Assembly: GCA_021804455.1 (NCBI GenBank)
Contig: JAJZHT010000031.1
Span: 1 to 10,694, forward strand
Reading direction: 5' to 3'
Source of the DNA: Pseudomonadota bacterium
GTDB taxonomy: Bacteria; Pseudomonadota; Alphaproteobacteria; Paracaedibacterales; CAIULA01
Length of the DNA stretch: 10,694 nt
Notes under the pieces: model-generated
Databases searched by the model: none
Told to the model about the DNA's origin: nothing
Seen by the model: only the letters and a program-made list of their open reading frames with translations
Shown: positions 1-6,772 of the stretch, piece after piece
Layout of the letters: every line of letters begins with the position of its first letter
Position numbering within the stretch: the stretch's first letter is position 1
Translations under genes and position numbers: made by a program

Positions 1-119
1 TCTCTTTGAAATTTGCTCAAGGGAACTGGTGTAGCTACTATCACCCTTTTTTCTGATTGTTTATCCAAAGGGTTTTGGAATTCATCATATTCAATGATGC
101 TATCAATTTTCTCTTTCAT
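1..119 (-). CDS. Unrecognised protein, N-terminal part, cut by left edge
   Basis: Reading the minus strand from an ATG at 119-117 gives 39 codons without a stop up to the window edge. The peptide begins MKEKIDSIIEYDEF, is charged and polar for about 25 residues, and then turns into a more hydrophobic stretch (VIVATPVPL). No family can be recognised from so little. There is no clear Shine-Dalgarno before the ATG, but the first + strand gene also lacks one. A nearby upstream ATG in another frame hits a stop after nine codons, so it is not an alternative. The gene would be transcribed away from the glycan cluster, sharing the 120-292 intergenic region with it. It may be unrelated to the cluster, or may be the start of another polysaccharide gene. 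It could also be a chance open frame; the short length makes that a real possibility. Confidence 0.45.
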   Translation of the reverse strand, partial: MKEKIDSIIEYDEFQNPLDKQSEKRVIVATPVPLSKFQR

Positions 120-292
120 GATTAAAAAACATTATTGGTTGATAATAAAGAGTTTGGTTAAAACTCAAGTTAACGTCACATTACTATAGAGAGCAAAAAA
201 TGAAAAAGGTTGCGTGAAATATCAAACTTTTTTTTCCAAAGAGAATAAAAACCCGTCAGCACCAAACCAACCAACGGATTTTTATTAAATTT
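120..292. promoter_or_regulatory. Divergent intergenic region, probable promoters both ways
   Basis: This 173-base AT-rich stretch separates a minus-strand start (119) from the first + strand start (293), so promoters for both directions are expected here. I cannot name a convincing one. On the minus strand, TTGAGT (168-163) with TATTAT (147-142) at 15-base spacing is a weak sigma70-like candidate. On the + strand, TACTAT at 182-187 could be a -10 box but has no good -35 partner. An imperfect inverted repeat, AAAAACCCGT (247-256) against ACGGATTTTT (274-283) with one C/A mismatch and a 17-base loop, would fall in the leader RNA of the + operon. The first gene has no visible Shine-Dalgarno, only A/T before its ATG. 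Confidence 0.3.
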
Positions 293-1165
293 ATGAATCT
301 GCCGTATGTTTCTGTTGTTTTGCCAACCTATAACCGGGCCGATTTGATTGGAAATGCGATTCACAGCGTACTTAATCAAACGTATCGCCATTTTGAACTT
401 TTGGTGATTGACGATGGCTCAACCGATGAAACGATTGAAACGATTCAAGGTATAACAGACAGTCGTTTATTATTAATCCCACAACACCATAAAGGGGCTG
501 CCGCTGCGCGCAATATAGGAATGCAGAAGGCCAAGGGAAAATACATCGCCTTTTTAGATTCCGATGATCAGTGGGAACCTGGAAAAATTCAACAACAACT
601 TGATTTTTTAGAAACGGCTTCGGATGAAATAGGCGGATGTGTTACAGCCTACCGTCTGGTTTTTCCTTCGACGACGATTGTGCGTTCGATCCCCATGGAG
701 AAGGACTTTTATCAACAAAGTTTAAAAGGATGTAATTTAAGCCCGGGGAGTACGTTGATGTTTCGTCAGTCGTGCTTGCAGAAAGTTGGATTACAAAATG
801 AAATCCTCCAGCGTTTTGAAGATTGGGAATGGCAAATACGTTTTGCACAATTTTACCGTTGGCATAAATTGCCCCAGGTTTTAGCCAATGTGCGGGCAGG
901 GGGGCATATTATCCCGTTTCCCGTGGTACAGCAAGCGGTGGGGCAGTTTGAAAAGAGTGTCCAAACCAAAACCCCCAAGGATCTTAAAACAATAAAAGTG
1001 GCAATTCTGTACGAATTGTTTTATGCTGCGGGGAAAAATAGATTATTGACCAAGGCTTTTGCCTATCTCCTAAGGGCTTTTGGAGCAGCACCTTATTCTT
1101 TTGGAGCTTTTTGGGCAAAACTTCTCGGTCGAAAAATTGTAGAGTTGTTTTCAAAAAAGTTATGA
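293..1165 (+). CDS. Family 2 glycosyltransferase
   Basis: A 290-residue cytoplasmic inverting GT-A enzyme expected to transfer a sugar from a nucleotide donor to a growing glycan. The N-terminus is a classic GT2 domain: PYVSVVLPTYNR (4-15), the nucleotide-binding VIDDGSTD (38-45), KGAAAARNIGM (67-77), and the metal-binding acidic motif DSDD at 89-92 followed by QW. GSTLMFR and the later FEDWEWQIRF carry the ED pair usually seen in the acceptor/catalytic region. The C-terminal ~90 residues are basic with no clear membrane helix. Donor and acceptor cannot be read from sequence. The ATG at 293 is the only start that gives the whole GT2 N-terminus; no good Shine-Dalgarno precedes it. It is the first gene of the operon and its stop overlaps the next start by four bases (ATGA, 1162-1165). 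Confidence 0.93.
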   Translation: MNLPYVSVVLPTYNRADLIGNAIHSVLNQTYRHFELLVIDDGSTDETIETIQGITDSRLLLIPQHHKGAAAARNIGMQKAKGKYIAFLDSDDQWEPGKIQQQLDFLETASDEIGGCVTAYRLVFPSTTIVRSIPMEKDFYQQSLKGCNLSPGSTLMFRQSCLQKVGLQNEILQRFEDWEWQIRFAQFYRWHKLPQVLANVRAGGHIIPFPVVQQAVGQFEKSVQTKTPKDLKTIKVAILYELFYAAGKNRLLTKAFAYLLRAFGAAPYSFGAFWAKLLGRKIVELFSKKL

Positions 1166-2310
1166 CCCATTTTGTGCCTTATCTTTCTGTTGTTGCGACG
1201 TCTCGGAATGATGACCATGGTGGGAATGCTTTATGGCGTACTCAACACTTTGTCAGAGGTTTGGCCTTTCAGGCTCAAGCCTTCCAGGTTCCTATAGAAT
1301 TAATTTTGGTGGATTGGAATCCTCCGACGGATAGGCCTTCTTTAGCGCAGGCTTTAGAAATACCGCGGGATAATCCTTATTTTCAATGTCGTTTTATTCA
1401 GGTTCCTGCTTCTTACCATAGGCAGTTCCGGTTTTCCGATAAGCTTCCTTTGTTTCAATATCTTGCCAAAAATGTTGGAATTTATCGGGCCAAAGGCCAG
1501 TACGTTCTGGCGACCAATATTGATATTTTGTTTTCTGATACCCTGATGGCTTTTTTAAAAAAAGGTCTCGAACCAGGGAATGTTTACCGGGTAGATCGTT
1601 TTGATATTGAGGCTGATATTCCTGATGGTTTGTCGTTTCCAAAGATTTTGAAATACACTGAAAATCATATTATTCGGGTTAATACAGTCAGAGGAACTCA
1701 GGATTTCCAGGAATTTAAGGCTGGTGTTCTAAAGCATGCTTTGAAAACTTTCTGTCGATCGGTTCGGGTTTTGATAGGATATGGTTTAAAGAATTTTACT
1801 TATTATATTACAATGCCGGCCTTTTTAAGGCAAAGACAGCAAAGGCGTTTAGGAAGCCCTTATAAAAATTTATTGAGTTTGCTCTTTAATTTAAAGCAGA
1901 TTGTATTTCCCAGTTCTTTGGTGCTGCATACCTGTGCCTGTGGAGATTTTACCTTAATGTCTAAAAAAGATTGGGAAGTGTTAAGGGGATACCCTGAGTG
2001 GGAACTTTATTCATGGCATATTGATTCTGTGCTGATTTACCAGGCTTATCACAACGGTTTAAAGATGGTGAATCTTGATTCTACCCATGCGATTTATCAT
2101 ATTGAACATGGGAAAGGTTCGGGCTGGACGCCTGAGGGAGCCAACGCTTTGTTCAGTCGTTTGGATAAAAATGGAATTTCTTATTTGGACGATGATGATC
2201 TTGAAGAGCTTCATTTTCAACAATTTCAAAATCAAAAGCTGGGTATTCGTACGGTCTATAATGAAGCTTGGGGAGCTCCTGAGCAGAATTTTTCTGAAGA
2301 GTTGGTATGA
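1162..2310 (+). CDS. GT-A-like glycosyltransferase of uncharacterised family
   Basis: A 382-residue protein whose N-terminus, YLSVVATSRNDDHGGN (7-22), resembles a GT2 nucleotide-binding strand but lacks the usual DDGS; the equivalent place reads LILVDWNPP (47-55). A probable DXD-type metal site is NID in LATNIDILFSD (D121). Other strong blocks are CACGDFTLM (D262), WHIDSVL (285-291) and YHIEHGKGSGWTPEG (312-326). I recall this combination as a conserved, unnamed family in Alphaproteobacteria and other groups, usually in polysaccharide loci, but its donor and acceptor are not known to me. An upstream in-frame ATG at 1111 would run 55 bases into the previous gene; the ATG at 1162 starts right before the conserved block and overlaps the previous stop as ATGA, so I chose it. 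The end overlaps the next gene in the same way. Cytoplasmic, no membrane segments. Confidence 0.85.
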   Translation: MTHFVPYLSVVATSRNDDHGGNALWRTQHFVRGLAFQAQAFQVPIELILVDWNPPTDRPSLAQALEIPRDNPYFQCRFIQVPASYHRQFRFSDKLPLFQYLAKNVGIYRAKGQYVLATNIDILFSDTLMAFLKKGLEPGNVYRVDRFDIEADIPDGLSFPKILKYTENHIIRVNTVRGTQDFQEFKAGVLKHALKTFCRSVRVLIGYGLKNFTYYITMPAFLRQRQQRRLGSPYKNLLSLLFNLKQIVFPSSLVLHTCACGDFTLMSKKDWEVLRGYPEWELYSWHIDSVLIYQAYHNGLKMVNLDSTHAIYHIEHGKGSGWTPEGANALFSRLDKNGISYLDDDDLEELHFQQFQNQKLGIRTVYNEAWGAPEQNFSEELV

Positions 2311-3155
2311 TTACCTTTTTTACAACACCGAAAGCATTTCAAGGACATATTGGGATTATTCAAACCAATGCTTTATCCAGTTGGACATTTTTAAGCCCTC
2401 GCCCAGAAGTTTTAGTCTTGGGAAATGATGAAGGAGGGGCCGAAACCGCTGAAAAGTTTGGTTTTAAACATTTCTCCTTAAAACAGTCGATAGGGGAGAC
2501 TCCTTTACTATCGGATATCTTTCACACAGCCCGGGAACAAGCATCTTTCCCTTATCTTTGTTTTATTAATGCTGATATTATTCTTCTGGATGACTTTATG
2601 ATAGCTTTTGAGCGGGTTCGCCAAAAGTTTGAAAAATTTTTAATGATTAGCAGTCGGTGGAATTTAGATGTTGATTCTCATGTTGCTCTTGATACAGCCC
2701 AGCAGCGCACCCATTTAAGAAATCAAGCCCTTCAAAAACATGACATGTATCCTGCAGGAGGCAGCGACTTTTTTGTTTTTCATAGGGATATGTACCAAAA
2801 CCCTCCGCCTTTTTTATTGGGGCGTGGTTATTGGGATAATTGGTTGATTTATAAAGCACGACAAGAAAAAATTAAGGTCATTGACGTGACGTCTGATGTT
2901 ATCGCGGTTCACCAGAATCACGATTACAGCCATGTACAGGGAATTCAGCCTGGGAATCGGGATGCAGATTTGGTCTTTAAGGCTCAGCAAGGCAGAAAGA
3001 ATTTATTATTAGCAGGTGGGCAAGGAAATATTTATACCAATTATGATGCTAATTATATCTTGGTTAAGAACCGACTTAAAAAGGTTTGTTTTTTTTCATA
3101 CAGGCGTTTGAAAAGCACCTTAAGAAGGTTGAAATTGTATTTATTATCTAGATAA
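2307..3155 (+). CDS. GT-like protein with NAD and WDNWL motifs, uncharacterised family
   Basis: A 282-residue protein that looks like a GT-A fold enzyme. It opens with FFTTPKAFQGHIGIIQTNA (4-22), has a predicted metal-binding FINADIILLDDF (D90), then YPAGGSDFFVF, GYWDNWLIYKAR (W176, D177) and AVHQNHDYSH (H202-H209). I recall proteins with the same order of blocks in cyanobacteria and proteobacteria annotated only as glycosyltransferase-like; activity is inferred from the fold-type motif and from the neighbours. It is not a close relative of the two enzymes upstream. The last ~30 residues are strongly basic, which could help peripheral membrane attachment. The start ATG overlaps the previous stop (ATGA, 2307-2310), with a weak GAAGAG five bases before it, so translation is probably coupled. 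Twelve bases separate it from the dehydrogenase gene. Confidence 0.85.
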   Translation: MITFFTTPKAFQGHIGIIQTNALSSWTFLSPRPEVLVLGNDEGGAETAEKFGFKHFSLKQSIGETPLLSDIFHTAREQASFPYLCFINADIILLDDFMIAFERVRQKFEKFLMISSRWNLDVDSHVALDTAQQRTHLRNQALQKHDMYPAGGSDFFVFHRDMYQNPPPFLLGRGYWDNWLIYKARQEKIKVIDVTSDVIAVHQNHDYSHVQGIQPGNRDADLVFKAQQGRKNLLLAGGQGNIYTNYDANYILVKNRLKKVCFFSYRRLKSTLRRLKLYLLSR

Positions 3156-3167
3156 GGGATAAACGTT

Positions 3168-4520
3168 ATGGCAAAAGTTTCGATTATTGGTTTGGGCAAA
3201 CTGGGTGCTCCTATGGCCGCTGTTTATGCCAGCAAGGGTTTTGAAGTTATTGGTGTCGATAAGAATCCAGCCTTTGTGGATGCCCTAAATCAAGGTTTGG
3301 CTCCCGTGGAGGAGGCACAACTTCAAGAGTTTATCAGTGCCCACAAGGGGCGTTTGTCGGCAACCCTTAATACAACTGAGGCTGTTTTGCAAACGGATGT
3401 TACGTTTGTGATTGTCCCTACACCCAGCGGCCCTGATGGTACCTTTAGTAACAAATATGTTTTAGAAGCTGTCCGGGACATTGGTTCGGCTCTTAAACAA
3501 AAAGATTCTTATCATTTGGTGGTTATTACCAGCACCGTGATGCCAGGTTCAACGGGGGGAGAAATCCGCCAAGCGTTAGAACAAACGTCCGGTCGTGTTT
3601 TAGGGGATTATCTTGGCCTTTGTTATAGTCCAGAGTTTATTGCTTTAGGAACGGTTATTCGCGATATGCTTCATCCCGATTTCTTTTTAATTGGTGAAAG
3701 TGACATAAAAGCAGGCGATCTTTTGGTTTCTTTATATCGTCAGGCCTCTAACAATCAACCTCGTATGGAACGGATGAATTTTGTTAATGCAGAGTTAACA
3801 AAAATTTCAGTCAATACCTTTGTAACGACTAAAATTTCATACGCTAACATGTTATCAGATATGTGTGACTATCTGCCAGGGGCGGATGTGGACGTGGTAA
3901 CACGGGCTGTAGGCTGTGATTCCCGTATTGGCGGGAAATACCTGCGCGGTGGGGTAGCCTATGGTGGGCCTTGCTTTCCCCGTGATAATGTCGCTTTTTC
4001 TCGTTTGGCACAAACAATTGGTGCAAAGGCTGATTTGGCTATGGCAACCGATAATATCAACCGTCACCAAAAAGATCGAGTTTTATCCGTTATTGAAACT
4101 CTTGAAGAACAGCCCAAGACGATTGGTGTTTTAGGTTTGTCTTACAAGCCCGGGACGTGTGTTATTGAGGAATCTCAAGGGATCGCCTTAGCGCTGGCTC
4201 TTCATAAAAAAGGTTTTCAGGTTGTTGTCTATGACCCCATGGCGCTTGCGCCTGCCAAAGCCATTTTGGGGAACCATGTTTCTTACGCTTCTTCTGCGGA
4301 AGAGTGTCTTGAAAAAAGTGATGTTATGGTTTTGATGACAGCGTGGCCTGAATTTACCGCTCTTAAGCCAGAATTGGCTAAGAAAAAGGAAGATTTTGTC
4401 ATGATTGATTGTTGGCGTTTCTTTCCTCAAGGGGACTCCTCTGTAAAAATTCTGTACTTAGGAAACGGTGTTTTGTCTTCTGTTGCCTCAATGCAGGTTC
4501 GTCATGTCGCCGCTGTCTAG
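3168..4520 (+). CDS. Nucleotide-sugar dehydrogenase (UDP-glucose/GDP-mannose type)
   Basis: A 450-residue enzyme of the UDP-glucose/GDP-mannose dehydrogenase family, which oxidises the C6 alcohol of a nucleotide sugar to a carboxylate in two NAD-dependent steps. The Rossmann signature GLGKLG lies at 8-13. VIVPTP and STVMPGSTG follow, then SPEFIALGT, the central helix with the conserved lysine and asparagine in ELTKISVNTF (K212, N216), and the catalytic cysteine in YGGPCFPRDN (C269). A C-terminal substrate/NAD domain starts near 315 (IGVLGLSYKPGT) and ends with VMIDCWRFF. Length and domain order are normal. The substrate is open: UDP-glucose is common, but the next gene makes GDP-mannose, and the block around C269 (PCFPRDN) differs from the SCFPKD/SCLPKD usual in characterised UGD and AlgD. 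AGGGA at 3155-3159 lies eight bases before the ATG and is a clear ribosome binding site. Confidence 0.93.
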   Translation: MAKVSIIGLGKLGAPMAAVYASKGFEVIGVDKNPAFVDALNQGLAPVEEAQLQEFISAHKGRLSATLNTTEAVLQTDVTFVIVPTPSGPDGTFSNKYVLEAVRDIGSALKQKDSYHLVVITSTVMPGSTGGEIRQALEQTSGRVLGDYLGLCYSPEFIALGTVIRDMLHPDFFLIGESDIKAGDLLVSLYRQASNNQPRMERMNFVNAELTKISVNTFVTTKISYANMLSDMCDYLPGADVDVVTRAVGCDSRIGGKYLRGGVAYGGPCFPRDNVAFSRLAQTIGAKADLAMATDNINRHQKDRVLSVIETLEEQPKTIGVLGLSYKPGTCVIEESQGIALALALHKKGFQVVVYDPMALAPAKAILGNHVSYASSAEECLEKSDVMVLMTAWPEFTALKPELAKKKEDFVMIDCWRFFPQGDSSVKILYLGNGVLSSVASMQVRHVAAV

Positions 4521-5955
4521 GTCCCCTATAAAGAAGGAAGAGGGAAGGATAAAAATCACCCCGGTTATTTTGTGTGGTGGGTCAGGAACGCGCCTTTGGC
4601 CGTTATCTCGTAGTTTGTATCCTAAACAGTTTTGTTCTCTTGTGGGGCAAGAGAGCCTCTTTCGGCAAACACTTCGACGTGTGCAATTTTCTGATATCTT
4701 TGAAGCTCCTTTAATCGTAGCCAACCAACAGCATCAGTTTTTGGTGGAAAAAGAAATCAAAGATTTAGAAGTTAAAGGGCGTCTTCTTTTAGAACCGTGT
4801 GTTCGTAATACGACCCCAGCCATCGCTTTGGCTTGTTTTATAGAGGCCCAAAAAGATCCCAATCGTTTGTTGTTGGTGATGCCCTCAGATCATTTGTTGG
4901 AACCTCTTGAGGGCTTTATCATGAGCATCAAGCAGGCTCTGCCAGCGGCTTTGGATAATTCTTTGGTAGCCTTTGGTATTCAACCCAATCGTCCAGAAAC
5001 AGGTTATGGTTATATTGAATATGACCGTGATAATCCTGAACACGCTAAACCGATCCAGCGTTTTATTGAAAAGCCTCAGGAAAAAACAGCTTTAGAATAT
5101 TTAGAAAGCGGTCGTTTCTTATGGAACAGCGGTGTCCTTTTGGTAAAGGCACAAACCTTTTTGGACGCTGTTGCCACTTATGAGCCAAAGATTTTTCAAG
5201 TATGTGAGCAAGCAGCCTCAAAGATAACGGATGATCTTGTTATGAAGATTGATCCCGTGATCTTTGCGGAATCTCCCTCAATTTCTGTAGATTATGGAAT
5301 TATGGAAAGGGCGAAGAATGTCAAAGTTGTACCTTTAAACCTGACATGGAGTGATTTGGGGAGCTGGCAGGCCTTATGGGAAGAAACCCCCCATAATAAT
5401 CAAGAAAATGCCTTGGTTGGGGATGTGGTTACCCATAATGTTCATCGTTCTTATATCCGATCAGAGAATCGTTTGGTGACGGTTGTGGGATTGGATGACG
5501 TGATCGTTGTGGACAGTCAAGACGCGGTGTTGGTGGCTTCTCGTTCTGCGGCTCAGGATGTCCGAGAGATTGTAGAAACGTTAAAGCTTTCTGAACGAAA
5601 GCATATTCAGTCCCACCCTATGGAGGAGCGCCCCTGGGGATCCTTTCAAAGTATTGATCATGGGGAGCGTTTCCAGGTAAAAAGAATTACCGTTAAGCCA
5701 GGTCAAAAACTTTCGTTACAAATGCATCATCACAGGGCAGAACATTGGATTGTTGTCAGTGGTACAGCCAAGGTAACGCGAGATACAGAAGAAATTATGG
5801 TTTTTGAAAATCAATCCGTTTATATACCGTGTGGTACTAAGCATCGGTTAGAAAACCCTGGCAAGATCCCCCTTGAGTTAATTGAGGTTCAATCTGGTCC
5901 CTATTTGGGGGAAGATGACATTCTTCGTTTTGGAGACGATTATGGTCGCACCTAA
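4504..5955 (+). CDS. manC: Mannose-1-phosphate guanylyltransferase / mannose-6-phosphate isomerase
   Basis: A bifunctional enzyme of the ManC/AlgA/CpsB type that makes GDP-mannose from mannose-1-phosphate and GTP and, through a type II isomerase domain, interconverts fructose-6-phosphate and mannose-6-phosphate. With the ATG at 4504 it is 483 residues. The pyrophosphorylase signature ITPVILCGGSGTRLWPLSR spans 18-36 with PKQF at 40-43, FIEKP has its lysine at 190, then WNSGVLL and DYGIMERAKNV with DLGSW. The C-terminal cupin starts near RPWGSF, with metal-binding QMHHHRAEHW at 406-415. It overlaps the dehydrogenase gene by 17 bases. An ATG at 4468 gives a longer, unlikely N-terminus. Start choice is unsettled: a purine-rich ribosome-binding-like tract (4531-4549) sits inside the frame just ahead of the conserved core, where no standard start codon is found. 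No phosphomannomutase gene is in the window. Confidence 0.95.
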   Translation: MSPLSRSPIKKEEGRIKITPVILCGGSGTRLWPLSRSLYPKQFCSLVGQESLFRQTLRRVQFSDIFEAPLIVANQQHQFLVEKEIKDLEVKGRLLLEPCVRNTTPAIALACFIEAQKDPNRLLLVMPSDHLLEPLEGFIMSIKQALPAALDNSLVAFGIQPNRPETGYGYIEYDRDNPEHAKPIQRFIEKPQEKTALEYLESGRFLWNSGVLLVKAQTFLDAVATYEPKIFQVCEQAASKITDDLVMKIDPVIFAESPSISVDYGIMERAKNVKVVPLNLTWSDLGSWQALWEETPHNNQENALVGDVVTHNVHRSYIRSENRLVTVVGLDDVIVVDSQDAVLVASRSAAQDVREIVETLKLSERKHIQSHPMEERPWGSFQSIDHGERFQVKRITVKPGQKLSLQMHHHRAEHWIVVSGTAKVTRDTEEIMVFENQSVYIPCGTKHRLENPGKIPLELIEVQSGPYLGEDDILRFGDDYGRT

Positions 5956-6640
5956 TCCTGAGTTTGATGTCTACAGCCAGGATTACCGGAATTTGGTGAA
6001 TCAATCGGTGGAATTTTCAGGATTGACTGTTGATTTTTTTACTCAAGGCAAGGCCAATTTTTTTAACAGAAAGCTTCAAGGAATTCACAATTTAAAGATT
6101 TTGGATATTGGTTGCGGTATTGGTCAGATTCATTCCTTGATTACCGCTTCTGATCGAACAATTACAGGGGTTGATGTATCGGGAGAAAGTGTGAGGTTGG
6201 CGGAAAGCCACCATCCAAATCACGCGTATAAAGTTTATGATGGTTATACGCTGCCCTTTGAGGACCATACCTTTGACGTTGCTTTAACCATTTGTGTGAT
6301 GCACCATGTGCCCCCGACTCAATGGCACCATTTTTGTGTTGAAATGACAAGGGTGGTTAAACCCGGGGGATGGGTTTTTATTTTTGAGCATAATCCCTAT
6401 AACCCTTTAACGCGTCTGGCTGTGAATCGGTGTCCTTTTGATAAGGACGCTGTTTTACTAACGGCAAGAAAAACAGAGACTTTATTGACATCCACAGGGA
6501 TGATCCAACCTTGCAGCGAATATCTTTTTTTTACCCCTTTTCAACATTCAGTCTTTCAAAAATTTGATCGTTGCTTGAAAAAAGTCCCTTTGGGAGCGCA
6601 ATATTGTACCTATGGAAAGAAAAATTTTAGTAAAAATTAA
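5942..6640 (+). CDS. Class I SAM-dependent methyltransferase
   Basis: A 232-residue soluble methyltransferase. The SAM-binding motif I is LDIGCGIG at 54-61, the ribose-binding acid is D78 in TGVDVS, then LPFEDHTFDVALTICVMHHV is the motif II/III region, followed by VVKPGGWVFIFEHNPYNP. The EHNPYNP block and the CPFDKDAVLL segment after it are shared with a group of methyltransferases found in polysaccharide clusters; the acceptor is unknown and may be a sugar hydroxyl or carboxyl. I chose the ATG at 5942 because GGAGA (5932-5936) sits five bases before it and the family N-terminus begins there; an in-frame ATG at 5882 would add 20 residues that only mirror the preceding gene. It overlaps manC by 14 bases, so the two are probably translated together. 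Methylation of a sugar residue is the natural role here, but that is inference. Confidence 0.9.
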   Translation: MVAPNPEFDVYSQDYRNLVNQSVEFSGLTVDFFTQGKANFFNRKLQGIHNLKILDIGCGIGQIHSLITASDRTITGVDVSGESVRLAESHHPNHAYKVYDGYTLPFEDHTFDVALTICVMHHVPPTQWHHFCVEMTRVVKPGGWVFIFEHNPYNPLTRLAVNRCPFDKDAVLLTARKTETLLTSTGMIQPCSEYLFFTPFQHSVFQKFDRCLKKVPLGAQYCTYGKKNFSKN

Positions 6641-6686
6641 CCTTTATATGAAAGAGTTATTTTATTATTAACTCTTCCTAAAGGTT
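6639..6686 (+). promoter_or_regulatory. Two-part hairpin covering a ribosome binding site before galE
   Basis: The RNA of this junction can fold into an outer 8-bp stem, AACCTTTA (6639-6646) with TAAAGGTT (6679-6686), and an inner 8-bp stem, AAGAGTTA (6652-6659) with TAACTCTT (6669-6676), closing a 9-base AT loop and separated by a 5x2 internal loop. Both stems are perfect. The AAAGG at 6680-6684, the best Shine-Dalgarno for the ATGATG at 6689-6694, lies inside the outer stem. The structure begins in the methyltransferase stop codon, so ribosomes finishing that gene could open it. No T-run follows, so it does not look like an intrinsic terminator. The pairing is seen in sequence; a regulatory effect is inference. 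Confidence 0.5.
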
Positions 6687-6688
6687 GA

Positions 6689-6772
6689 ATGATGAATATA
6701 ACATTTCGCTGGTTATTTGTTTTAAGTTTTTGTATGACTTTAAAACCAATTCAAAGTCAAGAAGACCCCTCT
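6689..6772 (+). other. In-frame hydrophobic extension ahead of galE
   Basis: Twenty-eight codons in frame with galE, opened by ATGATG and preceded at good distance by AAAGG (6680-6684). The translation, MMNITFRWLFVLSFCMTL at its start, has a short basic head, an 11-residue hydrophobic core and a polar end (KPIQSQEDPS), which is the outline of a signal peptide, without a lipobox. GalE is a cytoplasmic NAD enzyme, so a secreted form makes no obvious sense. Either galE really starts at 6773 and this is a leader, a relic or chance, or the cell makes an extended GalE. The ribosome binding site favours 6689; family length favours 6773. Confidence 0.4.

Noticed and set aside
176..391. Minus-strand 71-codon open frame across the first intergenic region
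   Set aside because: About half of it is antisense to the conserved N-terminus of the family 2 glycosyltransferase and its translation resembles no protein family.
1111..1161. Upstream starts at 1111, 4468, 5882, 7726 and 9371
   Set aside because: Each extends its gene into conserved coding sequence of the preceding gene and adds residues not expected in the family; later ATGs give the family N-terminus and short overlaps.
2075..2428. + strand 117-codon frame bridging the two GT-like genes
   Set aside because: It is an alternate frame of two genes that both show conserved motifs; its translation has no recognisable pattern.
6639..6686. Hairpin before galE as an intrinsic terminator
   Set aside because: No T-run follows the stem; the next bases are the ATGATG start region, and the operon clearly continues.
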